A DNA stretch of 64,000 nt from Candidatus Didemnitutus sp. (lineage in GTDB: Bacteria; Verrucomicrobiota; Verrucomicrobiia; Opitutales; Opitutaceae). The DNA lies in assembly GCA_019634575.1 (NCBI GenBank), contig JAHCAY010000003.1, forward strand, positions 124,001 through 188,000, in the 5' to 3' direction. How positions within the stretch are numbered: the first letter of the stretch is position 1; each line of letters begins with the position of its first letter. The notes beneath the pieces were generated by a model, which saw only the letters and a program-made list of their open reading frames with translations, had not been told where the DNA came from and made no database searches. A program made the position numbers and the translations under genes. Shown piece by piece: positions 26,223-34,360 of the stretch.

Positions 26223-27335
26223 TCAGAGTGCCGCGCGCACCGCCGCGGCCACTTGCGCCACATCCGCGAGCGTCAGCCCCGGATGCAGCGGCAGCGAAAT
26301 AACCTCCGCGCATGCGCGGTCGGTCTCCGGCAGCGAAACATCCTGCGCATAACCGGGCTGCCGGTAGATCGGCAGCGGATAGAGCACGCCGCAGAAAATC
26401 CCCTGCGCCTCGAGCGCCGTGCGCAGCGCGTCGCGGCGCGGCGTGCGCACGACAAACTGATGCCATACATGCTCGCGCCCCGGCGCGACGAACGGTAACT
26501 GCACCGCGGCGCCCACGAGGGATTCGACGTAGCACGCCGCCAGCCGGGAGCGCAGGGCGTTTTCCGTCGCGAGACGCGGCAGCCGCGCACGCAGGATCGC
26601 CGCCTGCAGCTCATCGAGCCGGCTGTTGCGTCCATGCTCGTCGCTCACATAGCGCATGCGCCAGCCGTATTGCCGGAGGAGACGCACGCGCTCGAGCGCA
26701 GCGGCATCGCCACCGACCACCGCGCCGCCATCGCCGAGCGCGCCGAGATTCTTCGTCGGATAAAAGCTGAACGCCGCGAGATCGCCCCACGTGCCCGCGC
26801 GGCGCCCGTTGACCGCGGCACCGTGCGCCTGCGCGCAATCCTCGATCACCTTCGCGCCATGCTCCCGCGCCAGCGCGAGGATCGCCGGCATGTCGCACGC
26901 CTGGCCGTAGAGATGCACCGGCACGATCGCCTTGATGGTGCGCGCCGTATCCGCACGCAGCGTCGCGGCGAGCGCCGCCGGGGCCATCAGCATCGTGCCC
27001 GCCTCGATTTCGACGTAGATCGGCTCGGCTCCTGCGGCGACGATCGCCGCCGCCGTCGCAGTCACGGTGTTCGCCACCGTCGCGACGCGATCGCCCGGAC
27101 CGACTCCCAGCGCGCGCAAGGCGAGCTCGATGGCGTCGGTGCCATTGGCCACGCCCGCACATCCGCCCGCCCCGAGCCAAGCCGCAAACTCCGTCTCGAA
27201 CGCCGCCAGTTCGCGTCCGTGAATGTAGGTGCCGCTGTCGAGCACGCGCGCGACCGCGGCGTCGATTTCGACCTTGGTGGCTAGATAACCAGCCTTCGGG
27301 TCGGCGGAGTAGAGGCGGCGAGGCACGTCGGGCAT
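26223..27335 (-). CDS. DegT/DnrJ/EryC1-family sugar aminotransferase
   Basis: A 370-residue PLP-dependent enzyme that transaminates keto sugars on nucleotide carriers. Hallmarks are the N-terminal GTYIHGRELAAFETEFA, VANGTDAIELALRAL (~62-76, cofactor phosphate contact), the VHLYGQACDMPAI and EDCAQAHGA runs (~140-172) and the PLP lysine K195 in FSFYPTKNLGALGDGG. I chose the ATG at 27335, which begins MPDVPRRL. It follows the sugar-nucleotide epimerase gene by only 8 bases on the same strand. The pair probably makes an amino sugar for cell-surface polysaccharide; the exact sugar is not visible from the sequence. Confidence 0.9.
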   Translation of the reverse strand: MPDVPRRLYSADPKAGYLATKVEIDAAVARVLDSGTYIHGRELAAFETEFAAWLGAGGCAGVANGTDAIELALRALGVGPGDRVATVANTVTATAAAIVAAGAEPIYVEIEAGTMLMAPAALAATLRADTARTIKAIVPVHLYGQACDMPAILALAREHGAKVIEDCAQAHGAAVNGRRAGTWGDLAAFSFYPTKNLGALGDGGAVVGGDAAALERVRLLRQYGWRMRYVSDEHGRNSRLDELQAAILRARLPRLATENALRSRLAACYVESLVGAAVQLPFVAPGREHVWHQFVVRTPRRDALRTALEAQGIFCGVLYPLPIYRQPGYAQDVSLPETDRACAEVISLPLHPGLTLADVAQVAAAVRAAL

Positions 27336-27343
27336 AGTGGAAC

Positions 27344-28375
27344 TCAAAGCTGAATTTCCCGCAGCCAGCCCGCATGCTCGCGGTGCCACGCCACAGTGCG
27401 ACGGAAACCTTCCTCAACGGAAACTTGCGGTTTCCAACCGAAGAGACGGCCCGCCTTCGCGATGTCCGCCCAAGTCTCCTGCATGTCGGCAGCATGCGGC
27501 GGCTTGCCGTCGAAGGTCCCTTTCCGCCCGAGCGCTGACTCGATGAACCCGATGATCGTGTGCAGATTCACGGGATTGTTGCCACCGCCGAGGTTGACGA
27601 TCTCGTAGCCCACCGGCCTCACGGCGAGTATCGTGCCGCGCGCGATATCGTCGACGAAGGTGAAATCGCGCGCCTGCGTGCCGTCGCCGAAAAGCTCGAT
27701 GGGCTGGCCGCGCGCGATCCACTCGATGAAGCGAAACGGCGCCATGTCCGGACGACCCGCAGGCCCGAACACCGTGAAGTAGCGCACCACAGTCGTGTCG
27801 ATTCCGTAGAGCTTGTGGTAGGTGTAGGCCATCACCTCCGCCGCCTTCTTGGTCGCCGCGTAAGGCGAGAGAGGCGTGTTGACCGGCTGATCCTCCGTGA
27901 AGGGCATCGGACAACCTGCGTAGAGCGACGAAGTCGAGGCGAGCACCTGCTTTTTCACGCCATGTCGCCGCATTGCCTCCATGACGTTGAGCGTGCCGTG
28001 CGCGTTGGTGGAAAGATAGACGTGAGGATTCACGAGACTGTAACGCACACCGGCGCGCGCGGCCAAATTGAAGACCGCATCGAACTCGAACTCTGCGAAC
28101 AACGCTTCCAGCGCGGGCAAATCCTCGAGATCAAGCGCGCGAAATACAAAATGCCCCTTCTGCACCGCGCGTCCCGCGTAGCGCGACCGCCGTTTTGGCC
28201 CCGGCACGAATCCCTCCGCCTCGCCGAGGAGCCGCGCGAGCCGGTAGTCCTTGAGGCGCGGATCGTAGTAGTCGTTCAGATTGTCCACCCCGACGACGGT
28301 GTGCCCCTCCGCGAGGAGCTGCTCGCAGACCTGGGAGGCGATGAAACCCGCCGCGCCGGTGACCAAGTGAATCAT
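27344..28375 (-). CDS. NAD-dependent sugar-nucleotide epimerase (UDP-glucuronate 4-epimerase-like)
   Basis: A 343-residue short-chain dehydrogenase/reductase-type epimerase. The Rossmann motif is TGAAGFIAS, where the third glycine of GxxGxxG is replaced by alanine. Catalytic residues are the serine in LASTSSLYAG and the YxxxK of SPYAATKKAAE. NLAARAGVRYSLVNPHVYLSTN and VRYFTVFGPAGRPDMA match UDP-glucuronate 4-epimerases, as does the C-terminal ADIAKAGRLFGWKPQVS. The internal ATG at 28375 gives the normal N-terminus MIHLVTGAAG. It is the first gene of a two-gene unit with the aminotransferase, and a strong hairpin lies 64-84 bases upstream. Confidence 0.9.
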   Translation of the reverse strand: MIHLVTGAAGFIASQVCEQLLAEGHTVVGVDNLNDYYDPRLKDYRLARLLGEAEGFVPGPKRRSRYAGRAVQKGHFVFRALDLEDLPALEALFAEFEFDAVFNLAARAGVRYSLVNPHVYLSTNAHGTLNVMEAMRRHGVKKQVLASTSSLYAGCPMPFTEDQPVNTPLSPYAATKKAAEVMAYTYHKLYGIDTTVVRYFTVFGPAGRPDMAPFRFIEWIARGQPIELFGDGTQARDFTFVDDIARGTILAVRPVGYEIVNLGGGNNPVNLHTIIGFIESALGRKGTFDGKPPHAADMQETWADIAKAGRLFGWKPQVSVEEGFRRTVAWHREHAGWLREIQL

Positions 28376-28438
28376 CGCGCGGAGCTTGGGCACCGCTGCA
28401 ACCGACTACAAGCCCGCGTCGTCCGCGATGCGCACAGC

Positions 28439-28459
28439 CGCGACAGTTACCCTGTCGCG
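28439..28459. repeat. 8-bp inverted repeat upstream of the epimerase gene
   Basis: CGCGACAG (28439-28446), loop TTACC, CTGTCGCG (28452-28459), a perfect 8-bp stem in the 153-base gap between polX and the epimerase gene. It could be an operator or a leader hairpin for the epimerase-aminotransferase unit; no U-tract follows on either strand. Confidence 0.5.
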
Positions 28460-28528
28460 CCACGCCTACGCCATGCAATCGGACGATGGCAACGGCTGCG
28501 CGGCAGCGACGATCTGGCGGCCCGAGTC

Positions 28529-30292
28529 TTAACGGCGCCGCGCCGCGAGGTATCTCTGCACCTCTGCCAGCGATCGCGTGTTGAGCACCTGCTCGCGCGT
28601 CAGCCAGCCCTTGCGCGCGGCGGCGACGCCGGCCTTAAACCACTGCAACTGATCGGTCGAGTGCGCGTCGGGATTGATGCTCGTCAGCAGTCCGCGCTCC
28701 GCCGCGCGACGCCACAGCCGCCAATCCATGTCGAGGCGCCACGGACTGGCGTTCAGCTCGATGATCACACCGTTGGCGATCGCCGCGTCGATGATCTTCT
28801 CGGCGTCGACGTCGTAACCCGGCCGCTCGAGCAGGATGCGACCAGTGAGGTGGCCGAGCATCGTCACATGCGGGTTCTCGATCGCGCGAATGATGCGCGC
28901 GGTCATGTCTTCGCGACTCTGCTTGAACGACGAGTGCACCGACACCACGACGTAATCCAGCGTCGCCAGCACATCATCGGCAAAATCCAGCCGCCCGTCG
29001 GGCAGGATATCGACCTCGCTGCCAGCGAAGACGTGGGTCGTGAATTTCTTCGCCGCATTGAGCTTCCGGATCGCCGCGACCTGCGCCGCGAGCCGTGCCT
29101 CGTCGAGCCCGCGCGCCTGAAAACTCGCCTTCGAGTGATCGGCGATGCCGAGATAATCCCAACCGAGCTCCTGCGCCGCACGGACCATTTCCTCGAGCGT
29201 GTTGTGACCGTCCGACTCCGTCGTGTGGTTGTGAAACACGCCGCGCAGGTCGATCTCCTCGAGCAAGCGCGGCAGCGGCCCGGCCTCCGCGGCTTCGATT
29301 TCGCCGAGACCTTCGCGCAGTTCCGGCGGAATGAAATTCAATCCCAGCGCGCGAAACAGCTGCTCCTCCGTCTTGATCTCAGTTTTCCGCCCGCGGTCCT
29401 CCGCCTTCTGTTTCGCCGTCCCCTCGCCTTCCGCCGGCACGAGCCCCCACTCGCTCATGCTCAGTCCGCGCTGCAACGCGCGACCGCGCATCTGGACATT
29501 GTGGTCCTTGGACCCGGTGAAATGGTGCAGCGCGAACACGAACTGCTCCGGCGGCACGAGCCGCAAATCCGCCTGGATGCCCGAATGCAGCCGCACGCTG
29601 GCCTTCGTCTCGCCGTGCGCCGTGACCTCCTTCACCACCGGCAATTTCACGAACCAATCCGCCACCGGCAGCGGCTCACGCGTCGCGACCAGAAAATCCA
29701 GGTCGCCCACCGTCTCCAGTCGGCGCCGCAAGCTTCCCGCGTGCTCCGCCTGCTCCACCTGCGGCAGCGCGCGCAAGCCCGCGAGGATGGGCTCGGCGAC
29801 TTCCCACGCCTCGAGCCAGACGTGGCGCTTGCCGTAGGCGGCACGGTTCGCGATCCCCTCGAGAATCTTCGCCTGCGTCTTCTCGCCGAAGCCCGCCAGC
29901 GCCGCGACCTGGCCGGCCTTGCAACCCGCTTCGAGCTTCGCGATCGAGTCGATGCCGAGCTGCTCGTGCAGCGCCTTGATCTTCTTCGGACCGACGCCGG
30001 GAATCTCCAGCAACTCCACCAAACCCGGCGGCAACGATGCCTTCAATTTTTCGTAGAACTCCAGTTTCCCCGTCGCGTGCAACTCGCCGACCTTCTGCGC
30101 CAACGCGTCGCCGATGCCCTTGACCTCGTCGAGCGTCCCGGCGGCGACGCGGGCGGCGATCTCCTCCTCGCTCAGCGACTCGATCACGCGCGCCCCGCCC
30201 ACGTAGGCGCGAATCTTGAACGGATTCTCGCCCTTCAGCTCCAGCAGCGTGGCGATGTCGTTGAGGACGGCGGCAATCTCGGCTTTCTTCAT
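28529..30292 (-). CDS. polX: DNA polymerase/3'-5' exonuclease PolX
   Basis: A 587-residue bacterial PolX. The N-terminal 8-kDa region has helix-hairpin-helix motifs (VKGIGDALAQKVGEL ~62-76; IPGVGPKKIKALHEQLG ~102-118). The palm has a nucleotidyltransferase signature (HAGSLRRRLETVGDLDFLV, ~190-208) with the DxD metal ligands. A C-terminal PHP domain (~340-587; FHNHTTESDGHNTLEEM, GIADHSK, INPDAHSTDQL) gives the 3'-5' exonuclease. Domain order and size match the Bacillus and Deinococcus enzymes, which work in base-excision and gap repair. I chose the ATG at 30292 because it starts the conserved KKAEIAAVLNDIA run. Confidence 0.95.
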   Translation of the reverse strand: MKKAEIAAVLNDIATLLELKGENPFKIRAYVGGARVIESLSEEEIAARVAAGTLDEVKGIGDALAQKVGELHATGKLEFYEKLKASLPPGLVELLEIPGVGPKKIKALHEQLGIDSIAKLEAGCKAGQVAALAGFGEKTQAKILEGIANRAAYGKRHVWLEAWEVAEPILAGLRALPQVEQAEHAGSLRRRLETVGDLDFLVATREPLPVADWFVKLPVVKEVTAHGETKASVRLHSGIQADLRLVPPEQFVFALHHFTGSKDHNVQMRGRALQRGLSMSEWGLVPAEGEGTAKQKAEDRGRKTEIKTEEQLFRALGLNFIPPELREGLGEIEAAEAGPLPRLLEEIDLRGVFHNHTTESDGHNTLEEMVRAAQELGWDYLGIADHSKASFQARGLDEARLAAQVAAIRKLNAAKKFTTHVFAGSEVDILPDGRLDFADDVLATLDYVVVSVHSSFKQSREDMTARIIRAIENPHVTMLGHLTGRILLERPGYDVDAEKIIDAAIANGVIIELNASPWRLDMDWRLWRRAAERGLLTSINPDAHSTDQLQWFKAGVAAARKGWLTREQVLNTRSLAEVQRYLAARRR

Positions 30293-30314
30293 CGTGGAAA
30301 ATCGGCCGCGCAAC

Positions 30315-31562
30315 TTACGCGCTCCCGCGCGTCGCGCCAGTGCGAAGCTGTGCCTCTGCCAACTGCCGCAACTGCGCGCGATTCAGCTTCCCCGCTTCGG
30401 TCAGCGGCCAGTGCGCGAGCGCAAGATATTCCTTGGGCCGTTGCGGCGCCGGCAGCTCGTGTTGCACCGTCGCGCGCACCCGCGCGAGATCGAATTCCGC
30501 GTCCGCCGCATAGACCGCCACGACGCGCTCGCCCCACTCGCGATCCGGCATGCCGATGACCGCCAGCCGTGCGCAGCCCGTGGCGGATTTCAGCACCGCC
30601 TCCACCGCGAGCGGCTGCACCTTCTCACCGCCGGAAATGATCACCGCATCGCGCCGCCCAAGCACATGCAGGTGGCGCGCCGCGTCGAGCCGGCCGAGGT
30701 CCGCCGTCTCGAACATCTTCCGCTCGTGCCGCCAGTCCGGATAGTAGCCGCGGAAGAGCGAGCGCCCGCTCACGCAGATCGCTCCGCCCTCGCCCAGCAC
30801 GACGCGCGCATGCGGTAGCACGGCGCCCGAGCTGCGCGCCCCGTGCGCGAACTCCTCCGGTCGCAGCGCCGCGACCATCGCCGCCGTCTCCGTCATGCCG
30901 TAGCTCAGCGACAACGGCACACGCGCCTCCGCCGCGCGATCGAGCAAATCCGGCCACGCCGGCGCTCCTCCGAGGAAAACGATCCGGAATCCCCGCAGCC
31001 ACTCGACCGTCGCAGGCTCGCGCAACAGCCGTTCGAGTTGCGTCGGCACGAGCGACAGCACCCAGCCGTCCGCGCGCTCTGGCAACACGGGCCGCCGTCC
31101 GGCTTCGATGTCTTTCCAACTCCCTGGAACGAACTCGCCGCCCGTGATCACGCAGCGCATCCACGCCATGAAACCGCTCACATGGAACAGCGGCAGCAGC
31201 CCGAGGGCATTCACGCGCGCGAGTCCGAAGTGCTGCGTGAATCCCTTCACGGCCGCCGCGATCGTGAAACTGTCGTGTCGCGCAAATTTCAATCGGCCCG
31301 ACGAGCCGCCGGTCGGAATCATCAGCCAGCCGAGACCGAGTTGTGCCTTCGTATTTTCCGTCGGCACATGGGGCAACTGTGCGAACTCCGCGCGGTCGGC
31401 CGCGTTCCAAGACGGATCGCCGAGGAAGACCTCGCCACGGCCGGCGGCAGCGCGCGCGAATTCAGCGCGAAAAACCTCTCGATCCGCCGTCGCGATCAAC
31501 GTGCGAGGAGCATCGTCGTGCGGCACCGTTTCCAACAAGCGCGCTAACTCGCGGCGTTCCAT
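30315..31562 (-). CDS. menE: o-Succinylbenzoate-CoA ligase (MenE)
   Basis: A 415-residue adenylate-forming enzyme of menaquinone synthesis, converting o-succinylbenzoate to its CoA thioester. The phosphate loop IPTGGSSGRLKFA (~101-113), LPLFHVSGFMAWMR, the A5-like SLSYGMTETAAMV and the hinge region HVLGRRDAVIISGGEKV are present, and PLTEAGKLNRAQL carries the C-terminal catalytic lysine. It is shorter than typical acyl-CoA ligases, as MenE proteins are. The ATG at 31562 overlaps the end of menC by 19 bases, so translation is coupled. The pairing with menC supports MenE over other ligases. Confidence 0.9.
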   Translation of the reverse strand: MERRELARLLETVPHDDAPRTLIATADREVFRAEFARAAAGRGEVFLGDPSWNAADRAEFAQLPHVPTENTKAQLGLGWLMIPTGGSSGRLKFARHDSFTIAAAVKGFTQHFGLARVNALGLLPLFHVSGFMAWMRCVITGGEFVPGSWKDIEAGRRPVLPERADGWVLSLVPTQLERLLREPATVEWLRGFRIVFLGGAPAWPDLLDRAAEARVPLSLSYGMTETAAMVAALRPEEFAHGARSSGAVLPHARVVLGEGGAICVSGRSLFRGYYPDWRHERKMFETADLGRLDAARHLHVLGRRDAVIISGGEKVQPLAVEAVLKSATGCARLAVIGMPDREWGERVVAVYAADAEFDLARVRATVQHELPAPQRPKEYLALAHWPLTEAGKLNRAQLRQLAEAQLRTGATRGSA

Positions 31563-32536
31563 TGCGCCTCCGGGTTGACCTGCGCCCCCCACGACCCGTC
31601 GAGCAACGGCCCGATCACCGGTCCATCCCAGACGGGGTCGCCGAAAATCTCGCCGACGCCGAAACCCAGCGGGCGCGTGGTGAGTCTCTCCGCGAACGCC
31701 GCCCGCAGGATCTGCGCGCGCGCCAGTGCCGATTCGATCGCGCTCGAGAGCACGAGATCGGGCTTCGTTTCGTCGGCCCACGCCACGAGTTCGTCGAGCG
31801 GCCCGGCGAGCGCCGGCTTGATCACGAACACGCCCGGCCAGCCGCGCGCCTGCCATTCGCGCGCCGCGGCGAGCCCGGTCACCGACTCGTCCAGCGCGAG
31901 CTTCACCGGGTAATCTTCCGCGAGACCGAGCAGAGCGTCGGGATCCATCACCGGTTGCTCGACGAACTCGACGGGGCGCTCCGCACAAAATTCCAGCCAG
32001 CGCGTCGCATCGCGATTCGACCAGCCGCCGTTGGCGTCGAGCCGGAGCTTTGCGTAAGTCGGGAGTCTTGCGAGCAAGTCGTCGAGCAACGGCAGCTCCT
32101 CCTCGGGTCGCGCCACGCCGACCTTCCATTTGAAGGCGAGGAAACCCGCCTCGAGTTTCGCGTCGAGCGCCGCCAGCACCGCCTTGCCCGCCGGCAGCAG
32201 CGCCGCCACGGGCAACCGCTCGCCGTTCGGCAGCGCCGGCACCTCGTGCGCGAGGAGCGCCGCCAGCGCGAAACGCACGCAAGTCATCCGCTCCGGCACG
32301 TCCGAGACCGCGCTCGCCGTCAGCGTGTCGCCGAGCCGCGCGCAAGCCTCCCGCGCTTCCTCCAGGGTCTCCGTGCCGAAATCCGGCAGCGGAGCGACCT
32401 CGCCATAACGCACTACGCCCTCCGTCCCCTCGGCCCGCAGTAAAATGCCTTCACGCTCGCTCCACAGCCCGTGCGCCGTGCGCAGCGGAGTGCGCAGCGG
32501 ACGACGATAGACCCGATGACTGAACCGCAGGGACAT
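31544..32536 (-). CDS. menC: o-Succinylbenzoate synthase (MenC)
   Basis: A 330-residue enolase-superfamily enzyme that dehydrates SHCHC to o-succinylbenzoate in menaquinone biosynthesis. The catalytic pieces are all visible: KxK bases K136/K138 (FKWKVG), metal ligands D167 (DANGG), E192 (EQP) and D215 (DES), and the second base K239 (VIKPA). The N-terminal capping domain starts RPLRTPLRTAHGLW. I chose the ATG at 32536. It lies divergently from the IMP dehydrogenase-family gene, with an 88-base shared promoter region, and overlaps menE by 19 bases. Confidence 0.92.
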   Translation of the reverse strand: MSLRFSHRVYRRPLRTPLRTAHGLWSEREGILLRAEGTEGVVRYGEVAPLPDFGTETLEEAREACARLGDTLTASAVSDVPERMTCVRFALAALLAHEVPALPNGERLPVAALLPAGKAVLAALDAKLEAGFLAFKWKVGVARPEEELPLLDDLLARLPTYAKLRLDANGGWSNRDATRWLEFCAERPVEFVEQPVMDPDALLGLAEDYPVKLALDESVTGLAAAREWQARGWPGVFVIKPALAGPLDELVAWADETKPDLVLSSAIESALARAQILRAAFAERLTTRPLGFGVGEIFGDPVWDGPVIGPLLDGSWGAQVNPEAQWNAAS

Positions 32537-32624
32537 CCGCACCAAGGAAGACGGCGAAGACGCACTTGGCAAAGTTTCTCGTTGAGGTTCCGGCAGGCCG
32601 GAGTATTTCGCTAACGGCAACACC

Positions 32625-34187
32625 ATGACGAAGTCTGTTGCCGAAGAATCCGAGTTCTACCTGCCGGCCGAGCGATTTTTCGCCGCCAATGCCCCGAGCG
32701 CGCTGACCTACGACGACGTGTCGCTCGCCACGCTGTTCAGCGACATCCTGCCCAAGGACGCCGACACCTCGACTTCCATCGCCGACGGACTGCGCCTGCA
32801 GATCCCGATCATCTCGTCCGATATGGACACCGTCACCGAGTCGCGCATGGCGATCTCGATGGCGCTCAACGGCGGCATCGGCCTCATCCACTACAACCTG
32901 CCCGCCAAGGACCAGATCAAGGAGGTCGCCCGCGTGAAGCGCCACGTCCACGGCCTCATCCAGGACCCGATCACCGTCACGCCCGACGCCACGATCGCCG
33001 ATGTCCTTCAAATGATCGATCAGCGTCGGTTCGATTTCCGCACCTTCCCGGTCGTCGAGGAAAACGGCAAGCTCGCCGGCCTGCTCTCCGGCAACCTCGT
33101 CAAGGAGCGTTACAAGTCAAAGAAGGTCGCCGACGTGATGACCCCGCGGAAGCAGCTCGTCACCGTGCAGGAAAAAGCGCTCGGCGCCGACCCGATCAAG
33201 GAAGCGGACAAGTTTTTCACGGAGCACGTCGGCATCCACAAGATCCTCGTCGTCGACGCGCAGGACCGGCTCCGCGGCCTCGTCACCAGCTCCGACGTCG
33301 AGCGCATCACTTCGGAAGCCAAGTCCCGCCGCAAACCCGCGCGCGACTCGCAATTCCGCCTCGTCGTCGGCGCCGCCGTTTCTCCGATCCGCAAGCCCAA
33401 CGGCGAGCTCGATCGCGAGAAAGTCATCGCGCACGTCGGCGCGCTCGTGGAGGAAGCGGTCGATTGCGTCGCCGTCTCCACCGCGCACGGCCACACGGCC
33501 GGCGTGGGCGACGTCGTGCGCCTGATCCGCGGCGCGTTCCCCGCGTTGCCCATCATCGCCGGCAACGTCACCAGCGGCAGCGGCGTGGAGTTCCTCGCCG
33601 ATTGCGGTGCCAACGCCATCAAGATCGGCCAGGGCCCCGGCTCCATCTGCACGACGCGCGTCGTCGCCGGCGTCGGCATCCCGCAACTCACCGCGCTCTA
33701 CGTCGCCGGCCGCGGCGCCGCGAAGAAGGGCGTCAAACTCATCGCCGACGGCGGCATCACGAAGTCCGGCGACATCGTGAAGGCGCTCACGCTCGCCGAC
33801 TGCGTGATCCTCGGCGGCCTGCTCGCCGGTTGCCGCGAAGCGCCGGGCGAGATCATGGAGATTTCCGGCAAGCTCTATAAGCAATACCGCGGCATGGGCA
33901 GCCACGCCGCGATGAAAGCCGGCTCTGCCGCGCGCTACGGCCACGACAAGAACGACACCGTGCGCAAAGTCGCCGCCGAAGGCATCGAGGCGCTCAAGGA
34001 AGTTTCCGGCTCCGTCGACGATGTGCTGAACACGCTCATCGGCGGCGTCCAATCCGGTATGGGCTACCTCGGCGCCAAGACGCTCCCCGATCTCCGCGCC
34101 AAGGCCCGCTACGTCCGCGTGACACCCGCCGGTCAGAAGGAAGCGGCCCCACACGACGTGATCGAAGTCGCCACCCGCAAGGGCTGA
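32625..34187 (+). CDS. guaB: IMP dehydrogenase/GMP reductase-family protein with CBS pair and altered flap
   Basis: A 520-residue TIM-barrel enzyme of the GuaB family with two CBS domains (~110-230). The catalytic cysteine is C342 in GPGSICTTRVVAGVG, and IADGGITKSGD (~373-383) and YRGMGS (~421-426) bind the nucleotide phosphate. Two departures stand out: the cofactor-contacting aspartate of DTAHGH is serine (S285, VSTAHGH), and the mobile flap usually read as EGVEGRVPYKG is EGIEALKEVSG (452-462), losing the catalytic Arg and Tyr. It may be a divergent IMP dehydrogenase or a CBS-bearing GMP reductase-like enzyme. The start follows directly from the conserved N-terminus. Confidence 0.8.
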   Translation: MTKSVAEESEFYLPAERFFAANAPSALTYDDVSLATLFSDILPKDADTSTSIADGLRLQIPIISSDMDTVTESRMAISMALNGGIGLIHYNLPAKDQIKEVARVKRHVHGLIQDPITVTPDATIADVLQMIDQRRFDFRTFPVVEENGKLAGLLSGNLVKERYKSKKVADVMTPRKQLVTVQEKALGADPIKEADKFFTEHVGIHKILVVDAQDRLRGLVTSSDVERITSEAKSRRKPARDSQFRLVVGAAVSPIRKPNGELDREKVIAHVGALVEEAVDCVAVSTAHGHTAGVGDVVRLIRGAFPALPIIAGNVTSGSGVEFLADCGANAIKIGQGPGSICTTRVVAGVGIPQLTALYVAGRGAAKKGVKLIADGGITKSGDIVKALTLADCVILGGLLAGCREAPGEIMEISGKLYKQYRGMGSHAAMKAGSAARYGHDKNDTVRKVAAEGIEALKEVSGSVDDVLNTLIGGVQSGMGYLGAKTLPDLRAKARYVRVTPAGQKEAAPHDVIEVATRKG

Positions 34188-34360
34188 CCAACTCCGCGCC
34201 CGGCGAACTCTCATACACCCGGCGCAACGAACGCGCCGCGCGCCCGACGTGTCGCGCGGCCGCCTACCGCAGGAATTGCGCCTTGCGCCACACTGCATCG
34301 CGCGAGAGATTTTCCGGCGCGCAGTCCGGCGGGGCCAAGCAGGACGAAACGCGTCCTCTC

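Noticed and set aside
23878..26352. Long plus-strand open frame opposite the GH144 gene
   Set aside because: Arg/His-rich antisense frame; the minus-strand GH144 domain is complete.
34236..34259. CCGCGCG/CGCGCGG stem after the IMP dehydrogenase-family gene as a terminator
   Set aside because: Short GC-only stem in GC-rich sequence with no T-tract; chance is likely.
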